DNA of 64,000 nt, taken from Pelagibacteraceae bacterium AG-470-E16 (lineage in GTDB: Bacteria > Pseudomonadota > Alphaproteobacteria > Pelagibacterales > Pelagibacteraceae). The translations under genes and the position numbers were made by a program. Shown piece after piece: positions 30,802 through 42,359 of this stretch (position 1 is its first letter; every line of letters begins with the position of its first letter). Where the stretch lies: positions 1-64,000 of the forward strand of contig QCSF01000005.1 in NCBI GenBank assembly GCA_003209195.1. Direction: 5' to 3'. The notes below the pieces were generated by a model that saw only the letters and a list, made by a program, of their open reading frames with translations, was not told where the DNA came from and did not search any database.

Positions 30802-31056
30802 AGTTAATAGTTTTTTTTTTGCTCTGATGCCTCCAGGACCAGAATAACCGCCTAACTTACCATCAGATCGAACAACTCTATGGCATGGTATTTTTATTGG
30901 ATATGGGTTTTTGCCAACTGCGTTCGCTACTGCTCTTACAGCTTTTGGTTTTCCAATTGCCTTAGCTACTTCTAAATATGTTTTGGTTTTGCTTTTTGGT
31001 ATTTTCATTAAGTATTTCCAAACTTTAATTTGAAGCGGTGTTCCTTTTAACTTCAT
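30790..31056 (-). CDS. Single-domain MGMT-family DNA alkyltransferase (88 aa)
   Basis: [49 protein letters not shown]-like; active-site PCHRV. Confidence 0.93.
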   Translation of the reverse strand: [88 protein letters not shown]

Positions 31057-31074
31057 ATTTGATATATTTTTAAC

Positions 31075-32412
31075 ATGAACTTCTATGCTTTATCAACACC
31101 GCCAGGTGTTTCTGGAATCGCTGTAATACGTATTTCTGGAAAAGGGGCTTTGCAAATAGCAAATCAAATAACAAGAAAAATTATTGATCAGCCTAGATAT
31201 GCATTATTACAACCTTTTTATGATCAAGAAGGTGAGTTGATAGATAATGGTATTTTAATTTGGTACCCAGAAGGGCAAAGTTATACTGGAGATAATCTTA
31301 TTGAGTTTCACACACACGGTAGTACAGCAGTTATTAATAAATTGTTAAGCGATTTAGAAGCTAGGCAAGATTGCAGATTAGCTCAACCTGGTGAATTCAC
31401 AAAAACCGCTTATCAAAATAATAGAATCAATTTGTATGAAGCAGAGTCAATTGCTGATCTTATACAAGCAGAAACTGAGGCACAAAGAATACAAGCCTTG
31501 AGACTAAAAAACAGTAGTCCGAAGTTTTTAAAGTGGAGAGAGACTATTTTAGATGTATTAAGCAATACAGAAGCATCAATTGACTTTTCAGAGGAAGATT
31601 TGCCAACCGGTATTAATCAGGATAATGAAAAAAAAATTAAATTAATCGTTTCAGATATCGATGAAATGTTAGATGAGTCGATGGGAGAGATAATTAGAGA
31701 CGGCTATAAAATTGCTATTATAGGTCCCCCAAACGCAGGTAAATCAAGTTTCTTAAATTTACTCGTAAAGAGGCAAGCAGCAATAGTTTCGAGTGTTAAA
31801 GGTACAACAAGGGATATTATTGAAGTTAAATATAATATAAATAATTACCCAGTTGTTTTGACTGATACCGCAGGTATTAGAAATGCTAAAAATAAAATCG
31901 AAAAAACAGGTGTAGAATTAGCTTTAAATGCAAGTAAAGAAGCTAATTTAGATATTTTAATATTAGATGGCACAGAAAAGAAAATCCCAAAAAATATTCA
32001 AAAATTGATTTCAGATAAGACAGTAATTGTCTTAAATAAAAAAGATAAAAAAAGTTTTAATTCGAAAAAAATTATTAAAGAATTAAAAGACTATAAATTT
32101 AAAGATTTAATAGAGGTATCAATTCAAGACAAAACTGGAATAAACAAATTAAACTCTAAGCTAAAAAAAATAGTATCTGAAATTGACTCTATCCAATCAA
32201 CAACTCTAATATCTAGAGCAAGACACAGAGCTTTATTAAAAAAATGTTCAAATAGACTTCATGATTTTCTTAAAATCATTAAGAGAAATGAGGTAGAAAA
32301 AGCAGCAGAAGAACTAAGACTAGCTTCAAATAATTTAGGTCATATTGTTGGCTTTATTGGGGTAGAAGAAATATTAGGTAGAATATTTGAAGATTTTTGT
32401 ATTGGAAAATAG
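31075..32412 (+). CDS. mnmE: tRNA modification GTPase MnmE
   Basis: GPPNAGKSSFLNLL, GTTRDIIEV, LTDTAGIR, C-terminal FEDFCIGK. Confidence 0.98.
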   Translation: MNFYALSTPPGVSGIAVIRISGKGALQIANQITRKIIDQPRYALLQPFYDQEGELIDNGILIWYPEGQSYTGDNLIEFHTHGSTAVINKLLSDLEARQDCRLAQPGEFTKTAYQNNRINLYEAESIADLIQAETEAQRIQALRLKNSSPKFLKWRETILDVLSNTEASIDFSEEDLPTGINQDNEKKIKLIVSDIDEMLDESMGEIIRDGYKIAIIGPPNAGKSSFLNLLVKRQAAIVSSVKGTTRDIIEVKYNINNYPVVLTDTAGIRNAKNKIEKTGVELALNASKEANLDILILDGTEKKIPKNIQKLISDKTVIVLNKKDKKSFNSKKIIKELKDYKFKDLIEVSIQDKTGINKLNSKLKKIVSEIDSIQSTTLISRARHRALLKKCSNRLHDFLKIIKRNEVEKAAEELRLASNNLGHIVGFIGVEEILGRIFEDFCIGK

Positions 32413-32457
32413 TTAAATCCCTCTTGTAAAATTATCATTCAGTTATAAGTTCCAAAA

Positions 32458-34317
32458 ATGGAAAGTTTTGACGTTGTTGTAATTGGTGCTGGTCATGCTG
32501 GTTGTGAAGCCGCTGCAGCTGCAGCACGAATGAAAGTTAACACAGCTTTAGTCACAACTAATGAAAATTCAATTGGTGAAATGTCTTGTAACCCAGCCAT
32601 TGGTGGATTGGGTAAAGGTCATCTTGTTAGAGAAATTGATGCTTTTGATGGTGCCATGCCAAAGGTTGCTGATGCATCTGGTATTCAATTTAGATTATTA
32701 AATAGAAGTAGAGGTCCTGCAGTTAGAGGACCAAGAACGCAGTCAGATCGTAAACTATATAAGAAATATATGAAAAAATGCCTATTAAGTTATTGCAATT
32801 TATCCATTTTTTATGATCCTGTTATTAAATTCATATTTAATGCAAATGAAATTATCGGGGTTAATTTAAATTCTGGCAAAGAGCTTAGAGCAAAAAAAAT
32901 TGTTCTAACTACAGGAACTTTTTTAAATGGTATAATTCATATTGGAAATAAAATGAAACCGGGCGGAAGACACGGTGAAGATCCAACTAAAGGTTTAAGT
33001 GAGCAATTAAAAAAATTTAATTTAAATATTTCGAGATTAAAAACAGGCACGCCACCAAGACTAGATAAAAGAACTATTGATTTTAGTAATTTAGAAGAAC
33101 AAAAAGCTGATGATAAACCTTATTTTTTTTCCGTTGATACAAAAAAAATTAATGCACATCAGGTATCGTGTTTTATTACATTTACAAATGATGAAGTTCA
33201 TAAAATTATAGAAAAAAATTTGAATCGGTCTGCGATGTATAGTGGAAATATCAAAAGTGTGGGTCCACGATATTGTCCATCTATTGAAGATAAAATTGTA
33301 AAATTCAGAGATAAATACAGGCACCAAATATTCTTAGAGCCAGAAGGTTTAGATGATCACACTATATATCCAAATGGCATATCCACGTCTCTTCCAGCTG
33401 ATGTACAACAAGAAATATTGTTTAAAATCAATGGTTTATCCAATGTCAAGATGCTTAGGGCTGGTTATGCTATAGAATACGATTATGTCGACCCAAGGGA
33501 ACTAAATGCTACTTTAGAATTAAAAAAAATTAAGTCTTTATTTTTAGCCGGTCAAATAAATGGAACTACAGGATATGAAGAAGCAGCAGCCCAAGGTTTA
33601 ATAGCAGGTATTAATGCAGCCCTTCAAAGTAAAAATAAAAAAGCATTTACTTTAGATAGATCTCAGGCTTACATTGGTGTTATGATTGATGATCTAATTA
33701 CTAAAGGTGTTGTTGAACCTTATAGAATGTTTACATCTCGAGCTGAGTATAGACTTTCTTTAAGAGCAGATAATGCAGATTTAAGGTTATCTAATTTTGC
33801 TAAAGATTTAGGAATATTGAGTGACTCAAGATTAAAAATTTTTGATAATAAATTTCAAAATGTTAATAAATTGAAAGTGTTTTTATCATCGAAGTATTTG
33901 ACACCCAACGAAGCTTCTAAACACGGTATTAAAATTTCTAAAGATGGTATTAAAAGAAATGGACTGCAGCTTCTAAAGTATAAAGGAGTTGATTTTCAAA
34001 AACTAAAACCAATCTTTGGTTTAGGACATTTTGATTATGATGTGATTGAGCAAATTGAAATTGATAATCATTATGCAGGATATTATGCTAAGCAGGAAGA
34101 AGATATAAAATTATTTAAAAAAGATGAAAATTTAAAAATACCGGACAATATCGATTATTCAAAAATAAGTGGTTTATCCAACGAGATAAAGCAAAAATTA
34201 GAGACAATACGACCAAAGACATTTGGTCAAGCTTCAAGAATAGAAGGTATTACGCCATCTGCAATAAATCTTTTATTAATTCATTCTAAGAGGTATACTT
34301 TCAAGCATATTGCTTGA
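32458..34317 (+). CDS. mnmG: tRNA modification enzyme MnmG
   Basis: [52 protein letters not shown]. Confidence 0.98.
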   Translation: MESFDVVVIGAGHAGCEAAAAAARMKVNTALVTTNENSIGEMSCNPAIGGLGKGHLVREIDAFDGAMPKVADASGIQFRLLNRSRGPAVRGPRTQSDRKLYKKYMKKCLLSYCNLSIFYDPVIKFIFNANEIIGVNLNSGKELRAKKIVLTTGTFLNGIIHIGNKMKPGGRHGEDPTKGLSEQLKKFNLNISRLKTGTPPRLDKRTIDFSNLEEQKADDKPYFFSVDTKKINAHQVSCFITFTNDEVHKIIEKNLNRSAMYSGNIKSVGPRYCPSIEDKIVKFRDKYRHQIFLEPEGLDDHTIYPNGISTSLPADVQQEILFKINGLSNVKMLRAGYAIEYDYVDPRELNATLELKKIKSLFLAGQINGTTGYEEAAAQGLIAGINAALQSKNKKAFTLDRSQAYIGVMIDDLITKGVVEPYRMFTSRAEYRLSLRADNADLRLSNFAKDLGILSDSRLKIFDNKFQNVNKLKVFLSSKYLTPNEASKHGIKISKDGIKRNGLQLLKYKGVDFQKLKPIFGLGHFDYDVIEQIEIDNHYAGYYAKQEEDIKLFKKDENLKIPDNIDYSKISGLSNEIKQKLETIRPKTFGQASRIEGITPSAINLLLIHSKRYTFKHIA

Positions 34318-34935
34318 ATGATTCGATCAGAATATTTTAAAAAAAACGTTTCACGTGAAACAATTATGAAATTATCAAAATTTCATAATATTCTAATAGA
34401 TAATAATAAAAAAATGTCGTTAATATCAAAAAATAGTGAAAAAATTGCAGTTGAGAGACATTATGTGGATTGTGCTCAGATGATAAAGTATTTTGATAAA
34501 TCTGATAAATTAATATTAGATATTGGATCTGGAGCAGGTTTGCCGGGAATAATACTTGATATAATAAAGAGCGATTATAATTTAAATTTCTCAACACATT
34601 TAATTGATAAAAGTCCAAAAAAGGCTAAATTTTTGCATAATGTGAATAGTTTACTTAATCTCGATATTAAAATACATAATTGTGATTTAAGACAAATTAA
34701 TGACAGAAGCTTTACAACGCTGGTTAGCAGAGCTTTTAAACCAATGAAAGAATTTTTTGAAATTATATTAGATACAGATATTAAATTTAAAAAAATAATT
34801 CTTATGAAGGGCGAGAAATTCATGAACGAATTAAAAATTGCAAAAAAATATTTTGAAATAAATTGTGAGTCATTCAAAAGTTTAACAAACCCTAAATCGA
34901 AACTTTTTGTAATAAAAAGTGTATCTAAAATCTAA
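34318..34935 (+). CDS. rsmG: 16S rRNA (guanine527-N7)-methyltransferase
   Basis: NVSRET N-terminus, DIGSGAGLPGIILDI, between mnmG and parA. Confidence 0.95.
   Translation: MIRSEYFKKNVSRETIMKLSKFHNILIDNNKKMSLISKNSEKIAVERHYVDCAQMIKYFDKSDKLILDIGSGAGLPGIILDIIKSDYNLNFSTHLIDKSPKKAKFLHNVNSLLNLDIKIHNCDLRQINDRSFTTLVSRAFKPMKEFFEIILDTDIKFKKIILMKGEKFMNELKIAKKYFEINCESFKSLTNPKSKLFVIKSVSKI
34347..34362. promoter_or_regulatory. parS centromere-like site inside rsmG
   Basis: CGTTTCACGTGAAACA: 15/16 match to consensus TGTTTCACGTGAAACA; parAB lies about 0.6 kb downstream. Confidence 0.92.
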
Positions 34936-35727
34936 ATGTCCAAAGTAATCTCTATAATTAATCAAAAAGGTGGGGTTGGCAAAACTACTTCAACAATTAA
35001 TCTTGGATGTGCTTTGGCTAATCAAGGTCAAAAAATTTTATTGATTGATTTAGATCCGCAAGGAAATGCATCGACAGGTTTGGGCATAGAGCCAAGTACA
35101 AGGTTAAGAACAATTTATGAGTTTCTTTTAAATCCAGATCTTGACCCATCATCATTTATTATAAGTTCTAATATTGAAAATTTAGACGTTATTACTGCAA
35201 ATGTTGATTTATCAGGTTTAGAAACGGAAGTTGCTGAAAATAATAAAAGAGCTTTTTTTTTAAAAGACATAGTAGCAAAAATTAATGAAAAAAGTGAGTA
35301 TAATCATATCTTAATTGATTGTCCGCCCTCCTTAAGTTTACTAACAATTATGGCATTGGTGGCATCAAATAACGTGATAATACCTCTTCAAACTGAGTTT
35401 TTCGCATTAGAAGGTGTATCTCAACTAATAAAAACTATTGAGAGAGTAAAACAAAATTTAAACACGTCATTAGATATTCAGGGTGTAATTTTAACCATGT
35501 ATGACAAAAGAAATAAACTTTGTTCACAAGTAGAAAGTGAAGCAAGAAGATATTTTGAAGATAAAGTCTATAAATCTGTGATACCGAGAAACGTGAGAAT
35601 ATCGGAAGCACCATCACACGGTGTACCAGTAATTGAATATGACAAAAATTGTACTGGAACAATTGCATATGAGAATTTAGCTAAAGAAGTTTTAGAGCAA
35701 TATAACAACAATAATGTTGCAGCGTAA
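34936..35727 (+). CDS. parA: Chromosome partitioning ATPase ParA
   Basis: INQKGGVGKTTSTINLG, DLDPQGNASTGLG, IDCPPSLSLL. Confidence 0.98.
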   Translation: MSKVISIINQKGGVGKTTSTINLGCALANQGQKILLIDLDPQGNASTGLGIEPSTRLRTIYEFLLNPDLDPSSFIISSNIENLDVITANVDLSGLETEVAENNKRAFFLKDIVAKINEKSEYNHILIDCPPSLSLLTIMALVASNNVIIPLQTEFFALEGVSQLIKTIERVKQNLNTSLDIQGVILTMYDKRNKLCSQVESEARRYFEDKVYKSVIPRNVRISEAPSHGVPVIEYDKNCTGTIAYENLAKEVLEQYNNNNVAA

Positions 35728-36590
35728 TGACTAAGTTTAAAGGTTTAGGTAAAGGATTATCAGCTTTAATTGGTGATAAAGATTTATATAATCAAGACAA
35801 TGTTACAGTCCAAAGTTTGAAAACACATAAGACGCCGATTCATCAATTAATTCCTAATCAATATCAACCTAGAAAACATTTTGAAAAACAACAATTAGAA
35901 GAACTTGCTACCTCAATTAAAAACAGAGGAATTATTCAGCCAATAGCAGTAAGAAAGATATCTGATAATCAATATGAGATTATAGCAGGTGAAAGAAGGT
36001 GGAGAGCCGCTCAAATCGCAAATCTACATGATGTTCCTACAGTTCTATTAGAAGCAAATGATGAATTAACCGCAGAATTTGCAGTTTTAGAAAACGTTCA
36101 AAGAGAGGGTTTAAACGCTTTAGAGGAGGCAAATGGATATCAAACATTGATAAATAAATTCAATTATACTCATGATAAAATAGCTGAAATGATAGGAAAA
36201 AGTAGGGCTTATATAGCAAACACATTAAGGTTAAAAAAATTACCATCTGAAATTCAAATTATGATTACTAAGAGATTGTTGACCCCAGGTCATGCAAGGT
36301 CATTAATCGAAGTAAAAAATAATATTGAACTAGCGAAAGTAATTATTAAGAAAAATTTATCAGTAAGGCAAGCTGAGCTATTAAGTAAAAAAAGTTATAG
36401 TGTTAACCGAAAATTAAGCATCAAAGATGTTGATCCGAACATTAAAGATTTAGAAAATAGTCTTGAAAAAAAAACAGGCATGAAAGTTGCAATTGAAAAT
36501 AAAAAGAACAATAAAGGCCGAGTTAGTTTTGAATATAAAAACCTGGATCAACTTAATCAACTAGTTAACAATGTTAAGAGTAAGTATTAG
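35727..36590 (+). CDS. parB: Chromosome partitioning protein ParB
   Basis: KGLGKGLSALIGD, PNQYQPRKHFE, YEIIAGERRWRAAQIA, ENVQREGLNALEEA. Confidence 0.98.
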   Translation: MTKFKGLGKGLSALIGDKDLYNQDNVTVQSLKTHKTPIHQLIPNQYQPRKHFEKQQLEELATSIKNRGIIQPIAVRKISDNQYEIIAGERRWRAAQIANLHDVPTVLLEANDELTAEFAVLENVQREGLNALEEANGYQTLINKFNYTHDKIAEMIGKSRAYIANTLRLKKLPSEIQIMITKRLLTPGHARSLIEVKNNIELAKVIIKKNLSVRQAELLSKKSYSVNRKLSIKDVDPNIKDLENSLEKKTGMKVAIENKKNNKGRVSFEYKNLDQLNQLVNNVKSKY

Positions 36591-37578
36591 TTAAAACACG
36601 CTTAGTAATAATATCTAGTAAAAATTTGTTAAAAATTGTTCCGGCGATATCGTAATTAATTTTACATAATATTTCAATTTCATTAATCTTATCTAGTAAA
36701 ATATCTAGTTCCTCTTTACTCCATTTTTCAAGTTGGTCATGAATTATATTTTTTTCTTTCCAGAATATTGTTGGTTTATAAGTATTAATTAAAGTTAAAA
36801 CATTACTCTCATTTTTTGTATAATTATAAATATCAATTAATTTATTAATTTTATATTTTAATGGTCCGAGGACTTCATTAAAACTCGTTGAAAAATGATA
36901 TTGATATGAAAATATTTTATTAATAGTTTTTTTATCACTACATAATAATGCATTTGAAATTTCAAAGACGTTGTATGAGGATGTTGTATTAAATAAAGAT
37001 AGAAAGATTTCGTTATCTAGTGTTTTATTTTTTGTAATTAAAGATAATTTTTCTAATCCACTATTAATATCACATCTATTTAGTTTATTAATATCAAACA
37101 TTTTATTAATAACTTCTTGTGGTATTTTAATACCAAGATTTGATAAACCATCGGTTAATATTTTACGTAATGTCTTTTCATTATCATCATAGCATGCGAT
37201 GCACGCTATATTTTTAAATTTTTCGGCATAATTTCTTATTTTATTTCTCTTTGATAAATTATCACTCATTAAAACTATTTTTTTTTTAATAGCGTCAATA
37301 TTAATAATTTCTAATATTTTATCGGTTACATTTTGTATTATAAAAATTTCTTTCTCCTGAAATAAATTATCTTGTAAAAAGTAATTATCTAAAATTTTAG
37401 AATCCTTAATAATCTCTTCCTCTTTTATAAATTTTAAATTAATGGATTTTTTTTTTAATAATTTAGAAAGTTTATTTAAAATTTCGTTCTTAAGATAGAA
37501 GTTTTCACCATAAATTAAATTTACGGTATAGTCTGAATAAAGTTTTTCATAATTTATTGAAAAACTTTTAACAATCAT
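36574..37578 (-). CDS. holA: DNA polymerase III delta subunit
   Basis: 334 aa, VNLIYGENFYLKNEILNKL, syntenic with lptE and leuS. Confidence 0.85.
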   Translation of the reverse strand: MIVKSFSINYEKLYSDYTVNLIYGENFYLKNEILNKLSKLLKKKSINLKFIKEEEIIKDSKILDNYFLQDNLFQEKEIFIIQNVTDKILEIINIDAIKKKIVLMSDNLSKRNKIRNYAEKFKNIACIACYDDNEKTLRKILTDGLSNLGIKIPQEVINKMFDINKLNRCDINSGLEKLSLITKNKTLDNEIFLSLFNTTSSYNVFEISNALLCSDKKTINKIFSYQYHFSTSFNEVLGPLKYKINKLIDIYNYTKNESNVLTLINTYKPTIFWKEKNIIHDQLEKWSKEELDILLDKINEIEILCKINYDIAGTIFNKFLLDIITKRVLTNTYS

Positions 37579-38060
37579 TTTTGTAAGCTAATGATTTTTG
37601 CTCTTACAGCAAATGTCAATTGTTGAATTAAATTAGTCATGATGTTTTCTTTTTCAATTCTTTTTACCTCGTCGTCAGTTGAGATATCATTTGTAATAGT
37701 TATCACTCTGTCATCATTTAAAGTTTCGGAACCAACTATATTTCCTTTGCTACTGATTATTTGAAAATTTATTGTAATAATTATTTTCTCCTCAGTTGTT
37801 ATACCTGCAGTATTTTTAGTCACTGTCGAAGCACTTTCATTTATTTTAATTTTTAAAGCATAAGCATCTGCACTTTGGTTGTTTATTACCATATTTAAAT
37901 TGGTTTTTAGATAATATGTAAGAGACTCAGATCCTGAAAATTCAATTTTATTAATTTTAACAGAATCAAGATCTACGTTTTTTAAAATCGGTGAAAAGCC
38001 GCATGATATTAAAAAGGGCAATATTAATGTAAGGTAGATTAAGTGTTGTATTTTAATCAT
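37575..38060 (-). CDS. lptE: LPS-assembly lipoprotein LptE-like
   Basis: Lipobox [10 protein letters not shown]; leuS-lptE-holA order. Confidence 0.82.
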   Translation of the reverse strand: MIKIQHLIYLTLILPFLISCGFSPILKNVDLDSVKINKIEFSGSESLTYYLKTNLNMVINNQSADAYALKIKINESASTVTKNTAGITTEEKIIITINFQIISSKGNIVGSETLNDDRVITITNDISTDDEVKRIEKENIMTNLIQQLTFAVRAKIISLQK

Positions 38061-40612
38061 TTAACTACAATATTAACTAATTTATTCTTAACGTATATCT
38101 TTTTTATTATTTTTTTCTCTGATATTAGTTTCTTTATTTTATCTATTTTCAAACAATTACTAAATATTAATTCTTCTTTTTGATTAGGTTTCATATTTAT
38201 TAAAGACTTTTTTTTCCCATTTATTTGTATTACAATGTTTATTGTCCTATCTTTAATAATTTCACTGTCAAAATCAGGCCATTTTGAGGTATGGATTTGG
38301 TTACTTTTAAAATTCTTTTCCCAGCACTCAGAAGCAACATGGGGTGTAAATGGATAAATTAGAATTAAAAAATTTTTGAAGATATCCTTAAAAATATCTT
38401 TTTCAGCTTTATTTTCATGAAGTAATTTTGACATAAAATTTATAAATTCATAAAACTTGGCTATGGCAACATTAAAATGAAATTTTTCTATATTATAAGT
38501 AATATCTTTTATTAATATGTTTATTAATTTTTTACATTGCAATGTTTCTAAATTATTAAATTTATTTTTTTCCTCAATTTTATTGATCATTTCTGATACA
38601 GACCATATTTTTTGTATGAATTTATAAGAACCGGATATACCTTCTTCGCTCCACTGAATATCTCTGTCTGGAGGGCTATCGGATAACACAAACCATCTTA
38701 CTGCATCCGCACCGTATAGATCTATAACGGTCTGGGGATCTATTACGTTTTTTTTTGACTTTGACATGGACTCTGATGACCCAACTTGTATTTGATTCAT
38801 TGTTTTTTTTTCATAAAACTGACCGTCTTTTTCAATAACATCCTCTGGAAATACCCATTCATTTTCTTTATTTTTAAAGGTTTTATGACACACCATTCCT
38901 TGTGTAAATAAACCTTTAAATGGTTCCTTTATCTCGAAATCAGTATTTTTTGTTATAGCTCTAGCAAAAAATCTTGAATACAATAAATGTAAGATTGCAT
39001 GTTCGACACCGCCGATGTACTGATCAACGGGCATCCAATATTTTATGTCATCTGTTAAAAAACCTTTTTTATTACTATTACTTGAGCAAAATCTCAAAAA
39101 ATACCATGATGAATCAACAAATGTATCAAGCGTGTCAGTCTCTCTTATTAAACTTTTACCTGTTTTTGAGCATTTAGCTTTTTTCCATGTTGGATGAGCA
39201 TCTAAAGGATTGCCGGGCTGATCAAAGTTAATATCACTTGGGAGCTTAACAGGTAACTCATTTTCTGGAACTGGTATTACCTCATTTTTTTCATTATACA
39301 TAACTGGTATTGGACATCCCCAATACCTTTGCCTTGAAATACCCCAGTCTCTTAACCTGTAACTAGTTTTAGCTGTACCAAATTTTTTTTTTTCAATTTC
39401 TTTTATTATTTTTTCTTTACCATCAGAAACATTAAGACCATTTAAAAAATCAGAATTAATTATTATACCATCCCCAGTGTATGCTTCATCTTTAATATAA
39501 AATTTAGATATGTTTTGATCACTAGGAGCTATTACTGGTATTACATCTAATTTATATTTTAACGCAAAATCTAAATCTCTTTGATCATGTGCTGGACAAC
39601 CAAAAATTGCACCAGATCCATATTCCATTAAAACAAAATTCGAAAAAAAGATAGGTAGAGTTTTGTTTTTGATAAAAGGATGTTCAGCTTTAAAATTTGT
39701 TTTAAAGCCTATTTTTTCTGTTTTAGCTATTGCCTCATCTGTATTACCCGTTTTATAACAATTTTCTTTGAAGTTTAAATAATCTTTATTATTAATGTAC
39801 TTTTTCGATAAGGGATGATCAACAGCAAGTGCAAGAAATGTAGCGCCAAATATAGTATCAGGTCTTGTTGTAAAAATGTTTATTTTTTTATTAATATCTT
39901 TCAGTTTGAAATAAAGTTCACATCCAACTGATTTACCTATCCAGTTCTTTTGCATAAGTTTTACTTTATCTGGCCATTCGTTAAGCGTATTAATAGAAGA
40001 ATTTAATTCTTCTGCAAATGCAGTAATTTTAAAAAACCATTGCGATAGTTTTTTTTGTACTACTGGAGCCCCTGATCTCCATCCTTTTCCATCAATAACT
40101 TGCTCATTTGCAAGGACTGTATTATCAACTGGATCCCAATTTACCTGACTTTCCTTCTTATAAACCAAACCTTTTTTAAGTAGATCTAAAAAAAATTTTT
40201 GCTGATGTTTATAATAATTTTCATCGCAGGTAGAAATTTCTCTTTCCCAATCTATAGAAAAGCCAAGTAATTTTAATTGGCATTTCATTGTTTCTATATT
40301 ATTTAAAGTCCATTCTTTTGGGTGCAGTTTTTTTTGTATAGCAGCATTCTCGGCTGGCATACCAAAAGAATCCCATCCCATTGGATGTAAAACATTGAAT
40401 CCTTTTAATCTTTTATAATTTGCGATTACGTCACCTAATGTATAATTTCTAACGTGTCCCATATGTATTTTTCCAGATGGATATGGAAACATTTCCAAGC
40501 AGTAATATTTAGGTTGATTTTTTGATGAAGAAGAATGAAAAATTTTGTTATCTTCCCAAAATTTTTGCCATTTTTTATCAACTATTGATGGATTAAATTT
40601 TTCAATATGCAT
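38057..40612 (-). CDS. leuS: Leucyl-tRNA synthetase
   Basis: [41 protein letters not shown]. Confidence 0.98.
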   Translation of the reverse strand: MHIEKFNPSIVDKKWQKFWEDNKIFHSSSSKNQPKYYCLEMFPYPSGKIHMGHVRNYTLGDVIANYKRLKGFNVLHPMGWDSFGMPAENAAIQKKLHPKEWTLNNIETMKCQLKLLGFSIDWEREISTCDENYYKHQQKFFLDLLKKGLVYKKESQVNWDPVDNTVLANEQVIDGKGWRSGAPVVQKKLSQWFFKITAFAEELNSSINTLNEWPDKVKLMQKNWIGKSVGCELYFKLKDINKKINIFTTRPDTIFGATFLALAVDHPLSKKYINNKDYLNFKENCYKTGNTDEAIAKTEKIGFKTNFKAEHPFIKNKTLPIFFSNFVLMEYGSGAIFGCPAHDQRDLDFALKYKLDVIPVIAPSDQNISKFYIKDEAYTGDGIIINSDFLNGLNVSDGKEKIIKEIEKKKFGTAKTSYRLRDWGISRQRYWGCPIPVMYNEKNEVIPVPENELPVKLPSDINFDQPGNPLDAHPTWKKAKCSKTGKSLIRETDTLDTFVDSSWYFLRFCSSNSNKKGFLTDDIKYWMPVDQYIGGVEHAILHLLYSRFFARAITKNTDFEIKEPFKGLFTQGMVCHKTFKNKENEWVFPEDVIEKDGQFYEKKTMNQIQVGSSESMSKSKKNVIDPQTVIDLYGADAVRWFVLSDSPPDRDIQWSEEGISGSYKFIQKIWSVSEMINKIEEKNKFNNLETLQCKKLINILIKDITYNIEKFHFNVAIAKFYEFINFMSKLLHENKAEKDIFKDIFKNFLILIYPFTPHVASECWEKNFKSNQIHTSKWPDFDSEIIKDRTINIVIQINGKKKSLINMKPNQKEELIFSNCLKIDKIKKLISEKKIIKKIYVKNKLVNIVVK

Positions 40613-40630
40613 TATTCGAATTTACTCATA

Positions 40631-41209
40631 TTACGAATTTGTAGCAATTAAATTTAGTTGAGAAATTAGATTACTATTCATTTCTTTTTCTATCATATTG
40701 ATAGATGCAAAACCACAGCCTCCAGATAAAATTATTTTTTTAAAATTATTGTGATCAATACCACCTAGAGCATAAACTTTAACTTTTTTAGGATACTTAA
40801 AAACATGCGTTCTATAAAAATTTAACCCTTTACCAACTTTATTATATCCAGATTTAGTGTTAAATATTGGGGATATAAATATTTCCTTACAGCCTTGTTG
40901 TATTTTATTCCTGACTTGAATTTCATTATGTGCTGATCCTATTACTTCAAAAATTGATTTATATTGGGTCAATTGGTTAAAACTTGGAATATATAAACCA
41001 TGTGAATTTATTTTTCTTGCGAGCTTAATATCATTAGATACATAAAGTTTGAATTTTTTTTTTTTACAAAAATTCGCAATTATTAAAGCATTTTTGAAAT
41101 AATCATTTTTTTTATAATTTCTGTAAATAATATTAACATTTCTTAATTGATTAAGATTTTCTTTGTGAATATTGTTTAATTCATTAATATAAAAAAAAAT
41201 TTTAAACAT
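40631..41209 (-). CDS. TenI/ThiE-like phosphate-binding barrel protein
   Basis: ARKINSHGLYIPS, EIFISPIFNTKSGYNKVGKGLNFY, VYALGGID. Confidence 0.75.
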   Translation of the reverse strand: MFKIFFYINELNNIHKENLNQLRNVNIIYRNYKKNDYFKNALIIANFCKKKKFKLYVSNDIKLARKINSHGLYIPSFNQLTQYKSIFEVIGSAHNEIQVRNKIQQGCKEIFISPIFNTKSGYNKVGKGLNFYRTHVFKYPKKVKVYALGGIDHNNFKKIILSGGCGFASINMIEKEMNSNLISQLNLIATNS

Positions 41210-41214
41210 ATTAT

Positions 41215-41850
41215 ATGAACATTGTACAGAATATTGAAAATATTAAAAAACAATTAAGCGATAATAATATTAATTTAAAAATTATTGCTGTTAGTAAAAC
41301 TTTTGAATTATTTCAAATACAGCCATTAATAGATCACGGTCATTTAATTTTTGGAGAGAACAAAGTTCAAGAGACTAAATTTAAATGGGCAAAATTATTA
41401 GAAAGAAATAATGATTTAGAAATTCATCTAATAGGGGGACTACAAACTAATAAAGCAAAGGATGCAGTACAACTTTTTAAATTTATACATTCTGTTGATA
41501 GAAAAAAACTAGTAGACGCACTAAAAAAAGCTGAAGAAAGATTAAATTTTAAAAGAAAGTATTTTTTACAAGTTAATACTGGTCAAGAGCTTCAAAAATT
41601 TGGTGTAGCTCCAGAGGAGGTTGAAAATTTATTTAAATATGCAAAAAGTAAGTTAAATATTATAGGTTTGATGTGTATTCCTCCGAAGAACGAAGACTCA
41701 AAAGTTCATTTTAAAATTTTAAGTAATCTCGCAAAAAAATTAAAATTATCAGAACTTAGCATGGGCATGAGTCATGATTTTGTAGAAGCAGGGCTTTCTG
41801 GTGCCACATATGTTAGAATAGGAAGCAAGATCTTTGGCGAACGTTCTTAA
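41215..41850 (+). CDS. YggS-family PLP homeostasis protein
   Basis: LKIIAVSKTF, FGENKVQE, LSMGMSHDFVEAGLSGATYVRIGSKIFGER. Confidence 0.95.
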   Translation: MNIVQNIENIKKQLSDNNINLKIIAVSKTFELFQIQPLIDHGHLIFGENKVQETKFKWAKLLERNNDLEIHLIGGLQTNKAKDAVQLFKFIHSVDRKKLVDALKKAEERLNFKRKYFLQVNTGQELQKFGVAPEEVENLFKYAKSKLNIIGLMCIPPKNEDSKVHFKILSNLAKKLKLSELSMGMSHDFVEAGLSGATYVRIGSKIFGERS

Positions 41851-42338
41851 TTAATAATTTTGATTTTTGTTTTTTGTGAAATCGAAGCAAGTATTTCTAG
41901 TAAGTCTTTTTTCTTTAGTCCGATACAACCCATAGTCTTATCATAATTTTTTCTTGCCAAATGAATAAAAATTGCACTACCTTTATTTTTTTTAACTGGA
42001 TGTGTATTATAATTTATTACAACAACAATGTTATAAAGATTATCCTTTCTATATAGCTTTTCTATTTGATGGCTATTTGAAAATATTAACTTGTTATAAA
42101 ATTTACTACTAGGTCGATCACACCAAGCCATGTTTTTTTCAATAACAATTTTTTTTAATTTTGTTTTTAGATTTAATATCCTGTCTTTTCTATAAAAGAC
42201 GTTACCTAGTGAAAATATTCCAGATGGGGTTTTTTTATCACCCTCTTTTTTATCCTTTGATACACCTCTTATGCCTAAGGCACATTTATATAGCTTTTTA
42301 TTGTGTATAAGCGTTCCGTTTTTATTTACTATAATCAT
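41847..42338 (-). CDS. L,D-transpeptidase (YkuD) family protein
   Basis: GDKKTPSGIFSLG and IFIHLARKNYDKTMGCIGLKKKDL. Confidence 0.87.
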   Translation of the reverse strand: MIIVNKNGTLIHNKKLYKCALGIRGVSKDKKEGDKKTPSGIFSLGNVFYRKDRILNLKTKLKKIVIEKNMAWCDRPSSKFYNKLIFSNSHQIEKLYRKDNLYNIVVVINYNTHPVKKNKGSAIFIHLARKNYDKTMGCIGLKKKDLLEILASISQKTKIKIIN

Positions 42339-42359
42339 ATAAATTTATATTTTATATTT

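Noticed and set aside
30790-31056. Interpreting the short MGMT homolog as a non-catalytic ATL protein
   Set aside because: ATLs replace the active-site Cys (PWHRV-type); this protein retains PCHRV, so an active alkyltransferase is more likely.
34364-34877. Antisense ORFs across rsmG
   Set aside because: Low-complexity shadow ORFs opposite rsmG.
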